NCBI GenBank assembly: GCA_910577395.1
Contig: CAJTLG010000005.1
Location: forward strand, 1 to 64,000
From: an uncultured Vampirovibrio sp.
GTDB taxonomy: Bacteria > Cyanobacteriota > Vampirovibrionia > Gastranaerophilales > Gastranaerophilaceae
Reading direction: 5' to 3'
Length of the DNA: 64,000 bases
The translations under genes and the position numbers were made by a program. This document shows, one piece after another, positions 16,164-24,491 of the stretch. The stretch's first letter is position 1. Each line of letters starts with the position of its first letter. The notes beneath the pieces were generated by a model. It searched no databases, was not told the DNA's origin, and worked only from the letters and a program-made list of their open reading frames with translations.

Positions 16164-16283
16164 GTATAGTATTTTGTTTTTTATTTTAAACATTTGCACT
16201 ACCTAATAAGGTAATATTAATTTCTTTATAAAAATATAAAATAATTTTATAAAAGTTAAGATATTTTTAAGGAATGTAGACTA

Positions 16284-17168
16284 ATGCAAAATACTCAAAA
16301 CCCCTCATTGGGGCGTCCTTTGTTTATGCAGGCGCCCGAGGTTGCAATGGAGCAATTAAACAATTTATTCTTTGAGCTTACAGCAAAAAATTGTAATCTG
16401 AAATGTACACATTGTTATATTAAAAGAAACCCTTATAAACAAGAAAAAGATTTTATACATCTTGATAAAATTAAACAAGCTTTAATTGCATCTAAAAAAG
16501 AAAATATAAAATGTATTTACCTCACCGGCGGAGAACCAATGCTGCATCCGGATTTTAACACAATATTAAGATTGTGCCTCAAATTTTCAAACGTGACGGT
16601 TTTAACAAACGGCACACTTATAAACGATAAAAAAGCCCGTTTCTTAAGAAAAATAGATGATGAATCAAATTTTGAAACTATATACAGAATAAGCCTTGAC
16701 CATTATGATGAACAAAAAAATGATGAAATAAGGGGCAGGGGCAGCTACAGAAAAGCATTGCTTGCAATTCAAAGTCTTTATAAATATGAATTCAACCCGA
16801 TTATTTCAACCGTTAATTACTTTAATGAACCAAAAGAAGAATTATTTAATGGTTTTAAAGCAATGCTCAGCAAAATAGATTTTGAATTCGAAGATATTAA
16901 TTTAAAAATAATGCCTTATTTTAATCAAGATAATACCGATAACAACCAGGTTGAAACAAATGAATTTGATAAAACAAAACTTGATTGTTTTAATTCACGG
17001 ATTGTAAGCTCAAAAGGAGTGTTTTGCTGTCCCGTTTTGTGCAACGATTTTAGGGCACGCACAGGTGCCACCGTTGATAGTTTTTCAAGAAGAGTATACT
17101 TGGATACAGAAAAATGTTTAACCTGTGTTAAACACAGTTCTAAGGCCTTCTGCAACAGCTGGTCATAA
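16284..17168 (+). CDS. Radical SAM protein with SPASM-like C-terminal cysteines
   Basis: A 294-residue radical SAM enzyme. The [4Fe-4S]-binding motif is CNLKCTHCY near residue 37, followed by 'YLTGGEPMLHPDF' (GGEP, SAM binding) and 'VTVLTNGTLI'. The C-terminus has extra cysteines (FCCPVLCND, EKCLTC, AFCNSW) that could bind an auxiliary cluster as in SPASM/twitch enzymes. AAGGAATG precedes ATG. It is monocistronic between two terminators, and no precursor peptide gene is recognisable next to it. The substrate is unknown. Confidence 0.85.
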   Translation: MQNTQNPSLGRPLFMQAPEVAMEQLNNLFFELTAKNCNLKCTHCYIKRNPYKQEKDFIHLDKIKQALIASKKENIKCIYLTGGEPMLHPDFNTILRLCLKFSNVTVLTNGTLINDKKARFLRKIDDESNFETIYRISLDHYDEQKNDEIRGRGSYRKALLAIQSLYKYEFNPIISTVNYFNEPKEELFNGFKAMLSKIDFEFEDINLKIMPYFNQDNTDNNQVETNEFDKTKLDCFNSRIVSSKGVFCCPVLCNDFRARTGATVDSFSRRVYLDTEKCLTCVKHSSKAFCNSWS

Positions 17169-17214
17169 AAGGCTCTCTAATATTTACGATGATGATAAAC
17201 ATGCTTTTCATTTG

Positions 17215-17252
17215 CGTCTTATGATTATGTAACCTTTCATAAGGCGTTTTTT
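17215..17252 (+). terminator. Intrinsic terminator
   Basis: 10-bp stem CGTCTTATGA (17215-17224) and TCATAAGGCG (17237-17246, one G-U pair) followed by six T residues, after the radical SAM gene and before the convergent TonB_C gene. Confidence 0.75.
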
Positions 17253-17262
17253 ATTATTGAAA

Positions 17263-18459
17263 TTAATCTATTCCTAAAATCATCAGCGGGATAAGCAAAA
17301 GCGTGCCCAGCACATTTGCTGCGGTGTTTACTTTATATAATCTTTCATAGGTATCGCCGGTTTTCGGGTTTTTTGTATTATATCCAAATGAATAATCTAT
17401 CTGTATAAATTCTTTTTCGTATCCTTTTGGAAACGTATCAAACGGCCCGGAAGTTTTTACGGTTTGAAGCACCGTTTCATTAAACATTTCATTTTTTGAA
17501 GATTGCGTTATTTCACAGTGTTCAATTTCACCTTTTTTATTTATTTTTAAATTTACAACTGCATATGCTTCTTTTTGGATTTTTGGCATGACCCAGTTCT
17601 TTTTTATTTTTGCACCAACTTCTTTAATATATCTCTTTAAAAGCACCTTTTCCTGCTCTGTTAAAGGCGGGGTTAAATATTCCTTTGGACAATTTTGTAA
17701 ATTATTTTTGTCTGCATATGCTTTTATTTTTGTAAAATTTGTTTTGAATTCGGATATGTTTTTCATATTTAATTCATCGGTAATTGCAAAATTGGGCGCG
17801 GTTTCTCCGTCATACGGTTTTATTGATATAACACCTATTTTTTCATTTCCAAAATCCGCAAAGAATGTGGCAACCTGTTCTGTTTTATTTTTTGAAAGGT
17901 ATCTGAAACGAAACACTGTGCCCTCTGTATTTTTGTAATTTAGCCTATATATATTTTCCGTATCCAAAAGTCTTATCGGGTCTTTTATATCTGCCACATT
18001 CACCCATTTGGGGCTTTGTACAGTATCAACAGTTTTAACATCCGGCAGCACCGTATTTTTTGCCCTTTTTTGTGCAAGGATATTATAATCAAATCTAAAT
18101 TCTATATCGATGTTATCGGTTGTAGCATTTGCCGGAAAAGGCTTGAACGGCATTGCAGATTTAACGGCAGAAACTGCCGCATCATCAGCTGATTTTTTAC
18201 CTGAAGATTGTTTTATATCATATTTTATAAGGCTGCCATCTTTAGAAAGCTTAAAAGATACTTTGATGCTATTTGATACATCCGCTTTTGGTGGGTTCCA
18301 ATTACTTTTTATGTTTTTTTCAAGCTCTGCTATATAAGGTTTCCAATCCACCGCATTTTGTATATTTTCATCGTTTGTTTGTACAGGGGTAGTATCTTGT
18401 GCATAACATTGAATAAATCCAAAAAACATTACACACAGAGCAAGAAAAATTTTTTTCAT
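17263..18459 (-). CDS. Secreted protein with two TonB C-terminal-like domains
   Basis: A 398-residue protein with a signal peptide (residues 1-20, ending CYAQ). Two TonB_C-like domains are visible: residues about 38-130 ('NWNPPKADVSNSIKVSFKL' to 'FKPFPAN') and about 275-365 ('NWVMPKIQKEAYAVVNLKI' to 'FDTFPKG'). A different beta-rich domain separates them, and a hydrophobic segment lies at the C-terminus ('VLGTLLLIPLMILG'). It lacks the N-terminal ExbB-interacting helix and Pro-rich spacer of true TonB, and no exbB/exbD is nearby, so energy transduction is doubtful. It has a GGGGGA Shine-Dalgarno sequence. Confidence 0.8.
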   Translation of the reverse strand: MKKIFLALCVMFFGFIQCYAQDTTPVQTNDENIQNAVDWKPYIAELEKNIKSNWNPPKADVSNSIKVSFKLSKDGSLIKYDIKQSSGKKSADDAAVSAVKSAMPFKPFPANATTDNIDIEFRFDYNILAQKRAKNTVLPDVKTVDTVQSPKWVNVADIKDPIRLLDTENIYRLNYKNTEGTVFRFRYLSKNKTEQVATFFADFGNEKIGVISIKPYDGETAPNFAITDELNMKNISEFKTNFTKIKAYADKNNLQNCPKEYLTPPLTEQEKVLLKRYIKEVGAKIKKNWVMPKIQKEAYAVVNLKINKKGEIEHCEITQSSKNEMFNETVLQTVKTSGPFDTFPKGYEKEFIQIDYSFGYNTKNPKTGDTYERLYKVNTAANVLGTLLLIPLMILGID

Positions 18460-18607
18460 GGAAAATCCCCCGATATTTTTAATTAATTTTATACTTTTTT
18501 TATAAAAAAGAAAGTTTATTAATTCGTGTCAGGTTTATATATTTTGCTTATAGGTACTGTCTTGCCATTATAGCTTACAGCGGGGTTTCTTTTTTAAAAC
18601 TTTTCAT

Positions 18608-18619
18608 TAAAATGCCTGT
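18608..18619 (+). promoter_or_regulatory. -10 box of a predicted leaderless promoter
   Basis: TAAAAT at 18608-18613, six bases, then ATG at 18620. There is no Shine-Dalgarno sequence. Confidence 0.5.
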
Positions 18620-19135
18620 ATGAAAAATTTATTACTAACCGTGATTATTTGTACCATATTCTTGTTTGCAATGCCCGCAAATAGTGAAACAATCCGTGGC
18701 GGCACCACATATGATGTAATACCTAAAGGGTTTTTTGGCACATGGCGGGTTATATCCAAAATGGAAACTTCAAACAACCCTTCAATATTTAATAAATTGA
18801 GCGTGGATATTTGGAACTTATCAGGGGCAGGCAGCGTCTTAGTACTTGAAAATGCCGTAACAGGCGCAAAATCTTCAATACAGGTACAACCTGCAGGCAA
18901 CAGTTTTGACGGTAAAACATTAAAATTTCAAAGAGTAAAAGAGGAAATTTCAGGTAAATACAAATATATTCAAAGGGAAAGCCCAGAATTTGTATTAAAC
19001 GGCAATGTTTTTAAGGGATATGATACCTATATTGTTGAAAAATATGAAAATAACAAACTAATATCCAAAGATGTAGTAAAATATGTTGTAATAGGACAAA
19101 AAATATCAGGAGAGAGCAGAATAAATGAGTGGTAA
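18620..19135 (+). CDS. Hypothetical secreted protein
   Basis: A 171-residue protein with a clear signal peptide (residues 1-22, cleavage near ANS|ET). The mature part is beta-rich ('GFFGTWRVISKME', 'GSVLVLENAVTG', 'YKYIQRESPEFVL') and resembles lipocalin-like or exported stress proteins only in general pattern. No family is recognised. The last 11 bases overlap trxB, so the two are translationally coupled. The start follows a predicted leaderless promoter. Confidence 0.65.
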   Translation: MKNLLLTVIICTIFLFAMPANSETIRGGTTYDVIPKGFFGTWRVISKMETSNNPSIFNKLSVDIWNLSGAGSVLVLENAVTGAKSSIQVQPAGNSFDGKTLKFQRVKEEISGKYKYIQRESPEFVLNGNVFKGYDTYIVEKYENNKLISKDVVKYVVIGQKISGESRINEW

Positions 19136-20084
19136 AATATTTGATTTAATAGTGCTTGGGGGTGGCCCCGCGGGGATGAGCGCTGCACTGTACGCCAAAA
19201 GAGGAAATGTGGATGTTGCAATTTTAGATATATCAACCCTTGGCGGTCAACCTGTTAATTATCTTGAAATAGAAAATTATCTTGGTTTTGACAGTATCGA
19301 AGGTTGGGAATTAGCTGAAAAATTTGAACACCATGTAGATAAATTTAATATCCCGAAATTTGTAATGGAAGAAATCACAGAAATAGACCTTGTTTCAGAC
19401 ATTAAAACAATTAAAACCCTAAAAGATGAATACAGGGCGCGCACGGTTATCCTTGCAACAGGGGCAAGTGCTGCAAAGCTTGGTATCAAGGGCGAAAGCG
19501 AGCTTACAGGCAAAGGGGTAAGCTATTGTGCCGTGTGTGACGGGGCATTTTACAGGGATAAAACCGTTGCTGTTGTGGGGGGCGGTAATGCAGCAGTTGA
19601 AGAAGGTGCATATCTTACCAAATTTGCAAAGAAGGTTTATATTATTCACAGGAGGGATGAACTTCGTGCCGATAAAATAGTGCAAGAACGCGCATTTAAC
19701 AATGACAAGATTGAATTTGTGTTTGATACAATTCCGCTTGAAATTAACCCTAACGATACGGGATGTGTGGGCAGCATAAAAATTCAAAATGTTAAAACGA
19801 ATGAAACCAAAACTATTGAGGTTGACGGTGTTTTTCCGTACATTGGCTTTACGCCCAATGTAAAAGGCTTTAACGGCCAGATTATACAGGATGAAAGAGG
19901 CTTTATAAGAGTGGATGAAAATATGAGAACAAGCACTATGGGTGTATTTGCCATAGGCGATGTACGTGTAACACCCTTAAGGCAAGTAATTACAGCTGTT
20001 GCTGACGGAGCAATCGCCGGTATGAGTGCAGTTCGATACATTGAAGAATTGAAAACCGCGGCTATCGGACAAAGAAGTATATAA
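19125..20084 (+). CDS. trxB: Thioredoxin reductase
   Basis: A 319-residue low-molecular-weight thioredoxin reductase. Visible features are the FAD Rossmann motif GGGPAGMSAA (about 12-21), the redox-active CAVC at residues 135-138 followed by DGAFY, the NAD(P)H motif VGGGNAAVEEG, and the C-terminal FAD site GDVR. It reduces thioredoxin with NADPH in the cytoplasm. It overlaps the upstream secreted-protein gene by 11 bases and precedes an alcohol dehydrogenase by 15 bases. No thioredoxin gene lies in the window. Confidence 0.95.
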   Translation: MSGKIFDLIVLGGGPAGMSAALYAKRGNVDVAILDISTLGGQPVNYLEIENYLGFDSIEGWELAEKFEHHVDKFNIPKFVMEEITEIDLVSDIKTIKTLKDEYRARTVILATGASAAKLGIKGESELTGKGVSYCAVCDGAFYRDKTVAVVGGGNAAVEEGAYLTKFAKKVYIIHRRDELRADKIVQERAFNNDKIEFVFDTIPLEINPNDTGCVGSIKIQNVKTNETKTIEVDGVFPYIGFTPNVKGFNGQIIQDERGFIRVDENMRTSTMGVFAIGDVRVTPLRQVITAVADGAIAGMSAVRYIEELKTAAIGQRSI

Positions 20085-20099
20085 TGGAGATATGAACAA

Positions 20100-21065
20100 G
20101 TGAGAGCGTTAATTTTTGATAAAACCCTAATGTATGTTGAGGATTACGAAAAACCTGTTTTAAAGACAGGTGAGGCCCTGATAAAAACAACAATGGCAGG
20201 TATTTGCAATACTGATGAAGAAATTACGAAAGGCTATATGGGATATAAAGGCGTGCTTGGCCACGAATTTACAGGGATTGTGGAAGATGTCTTTAACGAT
20301 GAAGACAAGGCCTGGATTGGAAAAAGGGTTGTAGGAGAAATTAACGCAGGGTGTAAAAGTTGCTCTTGGTGCAGTAAAGAATTGGAAAGACATTGCCCAA
20401 ACCGCGGCACGCTTGGCATTTGGCAAAAAGAAGGGTGCTTTAGCGATTATTTTACGCTGCCTGTAAGCAATCTGCTTGAAATACCCGATAATGTAAGCGA
20501 TGAAGAGGCTGTATTTATTGAGCCACTTGCTGCCGCATATGAAATTTTAGAGCAGGTGCATATTTTACCGACAGATAAAGTGGCTCTTTTGGGGGACGGG
20601 AAACTCGGGCTTTCTATAGCGCTTGTTTTAGGGGCGTTAAATATTGATTTAACACATATTGGGAAACACCCTAATAAGCTTGATATTTCAGCCTCTGCCG
20701 GGAATAAAACGCTAAACCTTACCGATATTAAAGGGTTAGAACAATCTTTTGATATTGTAATAGAGGCTACAGGCTCCGTTGGCGGGTTTGAAACATCCAT
20801 AAACCTTACAAAACCCAGGGGCACACTGGTTTTAAAAAGCACAATTGCTGCACAGGAAGGATTAAACCTTGCCCCTGTTGTAATTAACGAAATAAACGTT
20901 GTAGGCTCCCGCTGCGGCCAGTTTACACCGGTTATACCCCTTCTTCAAAAGGGCAAGCTAGATGTAAAGCCGCTTATAACAAAGGTTTTACCTTTTGAAC
21001 AAGGGGTTGAGGGATTTGAATTAAATCGTGAAAAGGGTACTTTAAAGGTTATTTTGAAGTTTTAG
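20100..21065 (+). CDS. Zinc-dependent medium-chain alcohol dehydrogenase
   Basis: A 321-residue MDR-superfamily dehydrogenase starting at GTG with GGAGA upstream. Catalytic zinc ligands are suggested by CNTDEE (about residue 38) and GHEF (54-57), and structural zinc by the cysteines in 'CKSCSWCSKELERHC'. The nucleotide-binding region begins at 'KVALLGDGKLGLSIALVLG'. It resembles threonine/sorbitol dehydrogenase-like enzymes but is shorter (usual length about 340). It is probably co-transcribed with trxB. The substrate cannot be read. The stop overlaps the convergent next gene by 4 bases. Confidence 0.85.
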   Translation: MRALIFDKTLMYVEDYEKPVLKTGEALIKTTMAGICNTDEEITKGYMGYKGVLGHEFTGIVEDVFNDEDKAWIGKRVVGEINAGCKSCSWCSKELERHCPNRGTLGIWQKEGCFSDYFTLPVSNLLEIPDNVSDEEAVFIEPLAAAYEILEQVHILPTDKVALLGDGKLGLSIALVLGALNIDLTHIGKHPNKLDISASAGNKTLNLTDIKGLEQSFDIVIEATGSVGGFETSINLTKPRGTLVLKSTIAAQEGLNLAPVVINEINVVGSRCGQFTPVIPLLQKGKLDVKPLITKVLPFEQGVEGFELNREKGTLKVILKF

Positions 21066-21451
21066 GCAAGCTCCCGTTCCACGCTGTCAAATTTTGTATG
21101 TGCAAAATTATCCCTATACATGTTTTTGTAAGCTCTGTATTGGTCAGGTTCTGTCATCATGAGCATTTGTTCGTCTTCGGGTTCGAGCCTTAAAAAATCC
21201 TCAATCTGGCCTGAATGCACAACTATGGGTGCCTCTTCTTCTTTGGGAATTGTTTCCAAAGTAAAAAAGTTTGCTTTTGGTCTACCTTTTAGCTCAAAGG
21301 TATCATTGTTTTCTATATAGTTTAGCCCATATTCAAAATAGCTGTCTGCATAACTATTTGATACAAGCCTTTTGTGCTCTGCCATAATTTCTTTTTTAAG
21401 TTCCGGGTCAATTTTATTAAAGCTGATATTTTGTATAGCGTTGATTTTCAT
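21062..21451 (-). CDS. Hypothetical protein with N-terminal 'NAIQNISFN' tag
   Basis: A 129-residue acidic protein that begins MKINAIQNISFNK, close to the tag seen at 2890. The remainder has no recognised domain; it is rich in Glu/Asp and Tyr. It starts at ATG 21451 with AGAGG upstream and lies 9 bases downstream of the small AbrB-like gene, so the pair form an operon. Its stop shares 4 bases with the convergent dehydrogenase. Confidence 0.7.
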   Translation of the reverse strand: MKINAIQNISFNKIDPELKKEIMAEHKRLVSNSYADSYFEYGLNYIENNDTFELKGRPKANFFTLETIPKEEEAPIVVHSGQIEDFLRLEPEDEQMLMMTEPDQYRAYKNMYRDNFAHTKFDSVERELA

Positions 21452-21460
21452 AACATCCTC

Positions 21461-21625
21461 TTATTCGGCATTATTTTCCGGTTTTACCTTTTTAATTTTT
21501 AAAACATCATTTTCAACAACATATTCAACCACATCAGTTTCCGGGTTAATTTTCAAAAGTTTTAAGATTGTTGAAGGTATAAATAAGCCCCAACCATTGC
21601 CTGCTTTATATAGCTTTTTTTCCAT
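21461..21625 (-). CDS. AbrB/MazE-like small DNA-binding protein
   Basis: A 54-residue protein that fits the AbrB/SpoVT/MazE swapped-hairpin fold: it begins with 'YKAGNGWGLFIPSTILKLL', has 'INPETDVVEYVVENDVLKIKK' and ends acidic. Such proteins are transition-state regulators or antitoxins. AAGG lies before the ATG. The downstream partner encodes the SFN-tagged protein; no recognisable toxin is present. Repeats in the upstream region may be its operators. Confidence 0.7.
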   Translation of the reverse strand: MEKKLYKAGNGWGLFIPSTILKLLKINPETDVVEYVVENDVLKIKKVKPENNAE

Positions 21626-21643
21626 GTGATTACCTTGTTTACT

Positions 21644-21718
21644 ACAATGTACTATACAAAATAATAATAAAATGTTAGAATCCTAGATATATTACAATGT
21701 TTAAAACATTGTTTAAAC
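21644..21718. promoter_or_regulatory. ACAATGT repeats, possible operator
   Basis: Three copies of a 7-base element occur between the divergent AbrB-like gene and the 53-residue gene: ACAATGT at 21644-21650 and 21694-21700, and its inverse ACATTGT at 21706-21712. The last two form an inverted repeat with a 5-base spacer. An overlapping GTTTAAAC palindrome spans 21711-21718. Autoregulation by the AbrB-like protein is plausible but inferred. Confidence 0.45.
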
Positions 21719-21743
21719 AATACCAAGTTACTAAGGAAAAACA

Positions 21744-21905
21744 ATGCCTAAAGTGCCACAAAAAACATCCGAAAATGAAAAGATAGTGCGCCTTTTAGAC
21801 ATTCTTATAAAAATAGCAAAAGAAAACAAAAATGTGCCATTCAACTATATTGTCATAATTGAATATTTTAAAGAACAATATGAAACAAACTCTTACAACA
21901 AATAA
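21744..21905 (+). CDS. Small hypothetical protein (53 residues)
   Basis: ATG 21744 follows AAGGA at a good distance. The peptide (start MPKVPQKTSENEK) has a probable helix 'KIVRLLDILIKIAKENK' and a second helix ending in Tyr/Asn-rich residues. It is divergent from the AbrB-like gene, with the ACAATGT repeats between them. No family is recognised. Confidence 0.55.
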   Translation: MPKVPQKTSENEKIVRLLDILIKIAKENKNVPFNYIVIIEYFKEQYETNSYNK

Positions 21906-21908
21906 ATG

Positions 21909-21924
21909 TGGTATAATATGATTT
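21909..21924 (+). promoter_or_regulatory. Extended -10 box of a predicted leaderless promoter
   Basis: TGGTATAAT (21909-21917) is followed by seven bases and ATG 21925. The extended TG makes this one of the clearest examples in the window. There is no Shine-Dalgarno sequence. Confidence 0.6.
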
Positions 21925-22173
21925 ATGGAAATTGATAGTTTAAGAGAACAGCTCGGCTGTATAAAAAATGAAATGACGCATTTGTGGGGAACTGCATTTC
22001 TATTTGGCGGAACGTCTTTAATGTTGCTCTTAAGGGGTGTTTCCGATATGGAACGCATAATAGCAATTCCCGGTATAATTATTGCTTTGGCACTTTTTAA
22101 TGCTTATTTTATCAGAAGAGATGAAACATTAAGAATTGTTAACAAAATTAAGGAGATTAAAGATGAATATTGA
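21925..22173 (+). CDS. Small two-helix membrane protein
   Basis: An 82-residue protein with two predicted membrane helices: about residues 19-36 ('LWGTAFLFGGTSLMLLL') and 43-62 ('RIIAIPGIIIALALFNAYF'). They are joined by a short loop and flanked by charged helices. It overlaps the following 37-residue membrane protein by 11 bases. Function unknown; the layout of two overlapping small membrane proteins recalls accessory or plasmid-type modules. Confidence 0.6.
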   Translation: MEIDSLREQLGCIKNEMTHLWGTAFLFGGTSLMLLLRGVSDMERIIAIPGIIIALALFNAYFIRRDETLRIVNKIKEIKDEY

Positions 22174-22276
22174 TACATTGCTTAAAATATTTGGGGAGTT
22201 TGTATTTATTGTTGTTATGCCGCTATATTTTCTGTATAACATGTATATTCAGGATAAAAAATATTCTGATAAATAA
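22163..22276 (+). CDS. Very small membrane protein (37 residues)
   Basis: ATG 22163 behind AAGGAG. The peptide (MNIDTLLKIFGEFVFIVV...) has one membrane helix (about residues 11-27) and a charged C-terminus QDKKYSDK. It overlaps the 3' end of the previous gene, suggesting translational coupling. Its stop lies two bases before the convergent murT stop. Confidence 0.55.
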   Translation: MNIDTLLKIFGEFVFIVVMPLYFLYNMYIQDKKYSDK

Positions 22277-22278
22277 TT

Positions 22279-23670
22279 TTATTTTTTCATCCCCTTAAAA
22301 AGTTTTGTAAGCTTTAGTAAAGATGTATATGTGGAAAGAATAACCAGCCTCTCACCAATACGCTGTCTGTCCACCGCCTCTTCAAGTTGTCTTTTGATAT
22401 TTGCATCAATAAGCATAAGGCTTGTATCACACCCTGCATATTTTAACCTTAAAGCCATGTCGTCAGCTCTTGAGCCTGTAAGATATATATTCCCGTTAAA
22501 ATCCTTAAGACTTTCAAAATCTGAATCCCAAAGCCAGCTTACATCTCTGCCGTCAGCATAATTATCGTTTATTGAGATTAAAAGATTTGTATTTTCAATA
22601 TTTTTTAAACCCCTTAAAACTTCGCTTGCGCCTACCGGGTTTTTAATCAAATAAACAGTTGCAGGTTTCTTTTTTAAATATACATTTTGATTTCTGCCAA
22701 AAGCAGGTTGGTAGTTTTCAAGTGCTTTATCTATAAAACGCCGCTCTATGCCGTTTACAAGGGCGCAGGATATTGCACCAAGCGCATTATAAGCATTATA
22801 AAGACCTGTAAGGTTTACTTTAAATGTATAGGATTGTCCGTTATATGTTATATATAAAAAGAAATTGTTAGGAAACATTTTAACATCCGCCTTAATATCG
22901 GGCTGCGGGCGCCTGTTTCCGCAATCACAATACCATTTACCGAGTTGAGAATAAAAGGTTTTGTCATATTTAAGAGGCAGTGTGCATTTAGGGCAGTGAA
23001 TGATTTCAGAAGGGCTTTTAGAATCTTTATCATATCCTGAAAACTGTATGTTCTCTATGCCGTAGTATATCTTTTTCCTTGTGCCTGTTGCTAATTTCAA
23101 ATCTATATCACAAAGGGTGGGGTCATCCACATTTAAAATAAGGGTTAAATCTTCGTTTAATTCAATTCCTGATTGGATTTTCTTTTTTGTGGCATCTAAT
23201 TCGCCATATCTGTCCAATTGGTCCCTGAAAAGATTTGTCACAAGCAGATAATCAAACTTCATTTCGTTAAAAAGTGTTGCAAGATAGGCTTCATCACACT
23301 CTATAACGTAATTATCTATGCGCTGTACGGGGTCATTTTTTAAAACCTTATAAAGCCCGAGAGCTACAGCTGTTGCAATACCGTTTGGCATATTTGCACC
23401 AAGCTCGTTATGTACAACAGAATGTTCCGCCTCTCTTAAGATTTGAGCCAAAATGCCGGCTGTGGTTGTTTTTCCGTTAGTTCCGGTTATTGCAAAACGG
23501 TCTGATATAGCATAATCTTGTGCATCAGTTAGAAAATCTTTATATTTTTGTCTTAAAATTTTTCCCGGAAAACTTGTCCCTTCAAAGTTAAACCTTTTTA
23601 GAAGAGAGTGAATTTTATATGTTTCTTTCAAAGCTTTGTTAAAATTTGGCACGGTACTAAAATAATCCAC
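22279..23670 (-). CDS. murT: Lipid II isoglutaminyl synthase, MurT subunit
   Basis: A 463-residue Mur-ligase-family protein. The ATP site GTNGKTT lies at residues 63-69 in the central domain. A Cys-rich insertion (CPKC near 221 and CDCG near 243) matches the zinc-ribbon of MurT, and the C-terminal DUF1727 region follows ('GRNQNVYLKKKPATVYLIKNP'). MurT works with the glutamine amidotransferase GatD to amidate D-Glu of lipid II. The start is GTG with no clear Shine-Dalgarno sequence. gatD is normally the next gene but is absent on either side here. Confidence 0.87.
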   Translation of the reverse strand: MDYFSTVPNFNKALKETYKIHSLLKRFNFEGTSFPGKILRQKYKDFLTDAQDYAISDRFAITGTNGKTTTAGILAQILREAEHSVVHNELGANMPNGIATAVALGLYKVLKNDPVQRIDNYVIECDEAYLATLFNEMKFDYLLVTNLFRDQLDRYGELDATKKKIQSGIELNEDLTLILNVDDPTLCDIDLKLATGTRKKIYYGIENIQFSGYDKDSKSPSEIIHCPKCTLPLKYDKTFYSQLGKWYCDCGNRRPQPDIKADVKMFPNNFFLYITYNGQSYTFKVNLTGLYNAYNALGAISCALVNGIERRFIDKALENYQPAFGRNQNVYLKKKPATVYLIKNPVGASEVLRGLKNIENTNLLISINDNYADGRDVSWLWDSDFESLKDFNGNIYLTGSRADDMALRLKYAGCDTSLMLIDANIKRQLEEAVDRQRIGERLVILSTYTSLLKLTKLFKGMKK

Positions 23671-23701
23671 CTTGTGTATAGAATACTGAACTAATATAAA
23701 T

Positions 23702-23714
23702 TATAATACAGAAT
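23702..23714 (+). promoter_or_regulatory. -10 box of a predicted leaderless promoter
   Basis: TATAAT at 23702-23707, seven bases, then ATG 23715. It lies in the 44-base spacer shared with divergent murT. No Shine-Dalgarno sequence. Confidence 0.55.
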
Positions 23715-24044
23715 ATGATAGAATTTGGCTATATTTTAATAATTATATTTGAAGTTATAATCACATTTTTTATTGTTTGGGGATTAATTTATCTTGAAAA
23801 CAAAATCAAGGATTGTCTTGAGGCTGTGAACATTGAGGCACACGGTGCCTTGGTTGCCGTTAAAGATATTAATTCCGCACTTAAAAATTTTAATTGCTGT
23901 TATTCAAAGGCTAAAAAGTTTGAAATTAAAAAAATCAAACAATTGTTTGCTCTTGCGCTTGATATTATAGAGCTTGTGGTGTTAATCCGCGGTGCAGGGT
24001 TTAAAAAGATTTTTATTAAAAAACTGCTTAGGAAATTTGTTTAA
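23715..24044 (+). CDS. Hypothetical membrane-anchored protein
   Basis: A 109-residue protein with an N-terminal membrane helix (about residues 5-25, 'GYILIIIFEVIITFFIVWGL'), an amphipathic middle and a second hydrophobic patch ('LFALALDIIELVVLI'). The C-terminus is very basic (KKIFIKKLLRK). It is divergent from murT. No family is recognised. Confidence 0.6.
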   Translation: MIEFGYILIIIFEVIITFFIVWGLIYLENKIKDCLEAVNIEAHGALVAVKDINSALKNFNCCYSKAKKFEIKKIKQLFALALDIIELVVLIRGAGFKKIFIKKLLRKFV

Positions 24045-24161
24045 TTTTACAATTAAATTATCTTTTAGTATAGCTTATTAAATTACCCTTTTAGTCATTT
24101 CTTTATGTGTCATAAGTTTATAAACTTTTATTAAGACAAACACATTTAAGGGAGTGTCTTT

Positions 24162-24470
24162 ATGCTAATTGAGAAAAAATTTCAAGAAAATGAAAATTTT
24201 GCACTGTTAGAGTTTCACAACGTCGCTAAAGAAACTATCCCGTGGCTGGAGTGCCTTGCGGGCGAATATCATTGCAAGGTTGAGAAAAAGGAATGGAGAA
24301 GTAAGTACAACAATTATGTCGTTTATGATTACGAACCGTTTTGTTCTGACGGGTTTGAAATCACGGTAACACTGTCTTGCCGTTCTTCTGAATTTTTAAA
24401 CTTTGTAAGATATTTATATGAAGAAAAAATGCAGGTTATTAATTACCTCAATGATTGTGTGATGCTTTAA
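24162..24470 (+). CDS. Hypothetical protein (102 residues)
   Basis: Starts at ATG 24162 with AAGGGAG upstream and is followed by a strong terminator, so it is likely a real monocistronic gene. The protein is soluble, mixed alpha/beta, with four Cys (C31, C38, C61, C72 approximately) and a 'WLECLAGEYHCKVEKKEW' segment. No known family is recognised. Confidence 0.6.
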   Translation: MLIEKKFQENENFALLEFHNVAKETIPWLECLAGEYHCKVEKKEWRSKYNNYVVYDYEPFCSDGFEITVTLSCRSSEFLNFVRYLYEEKMQVINYLNDCVML

Positions 24471-24491
24471 AATTGTTTGTTAAAAGTGTTT

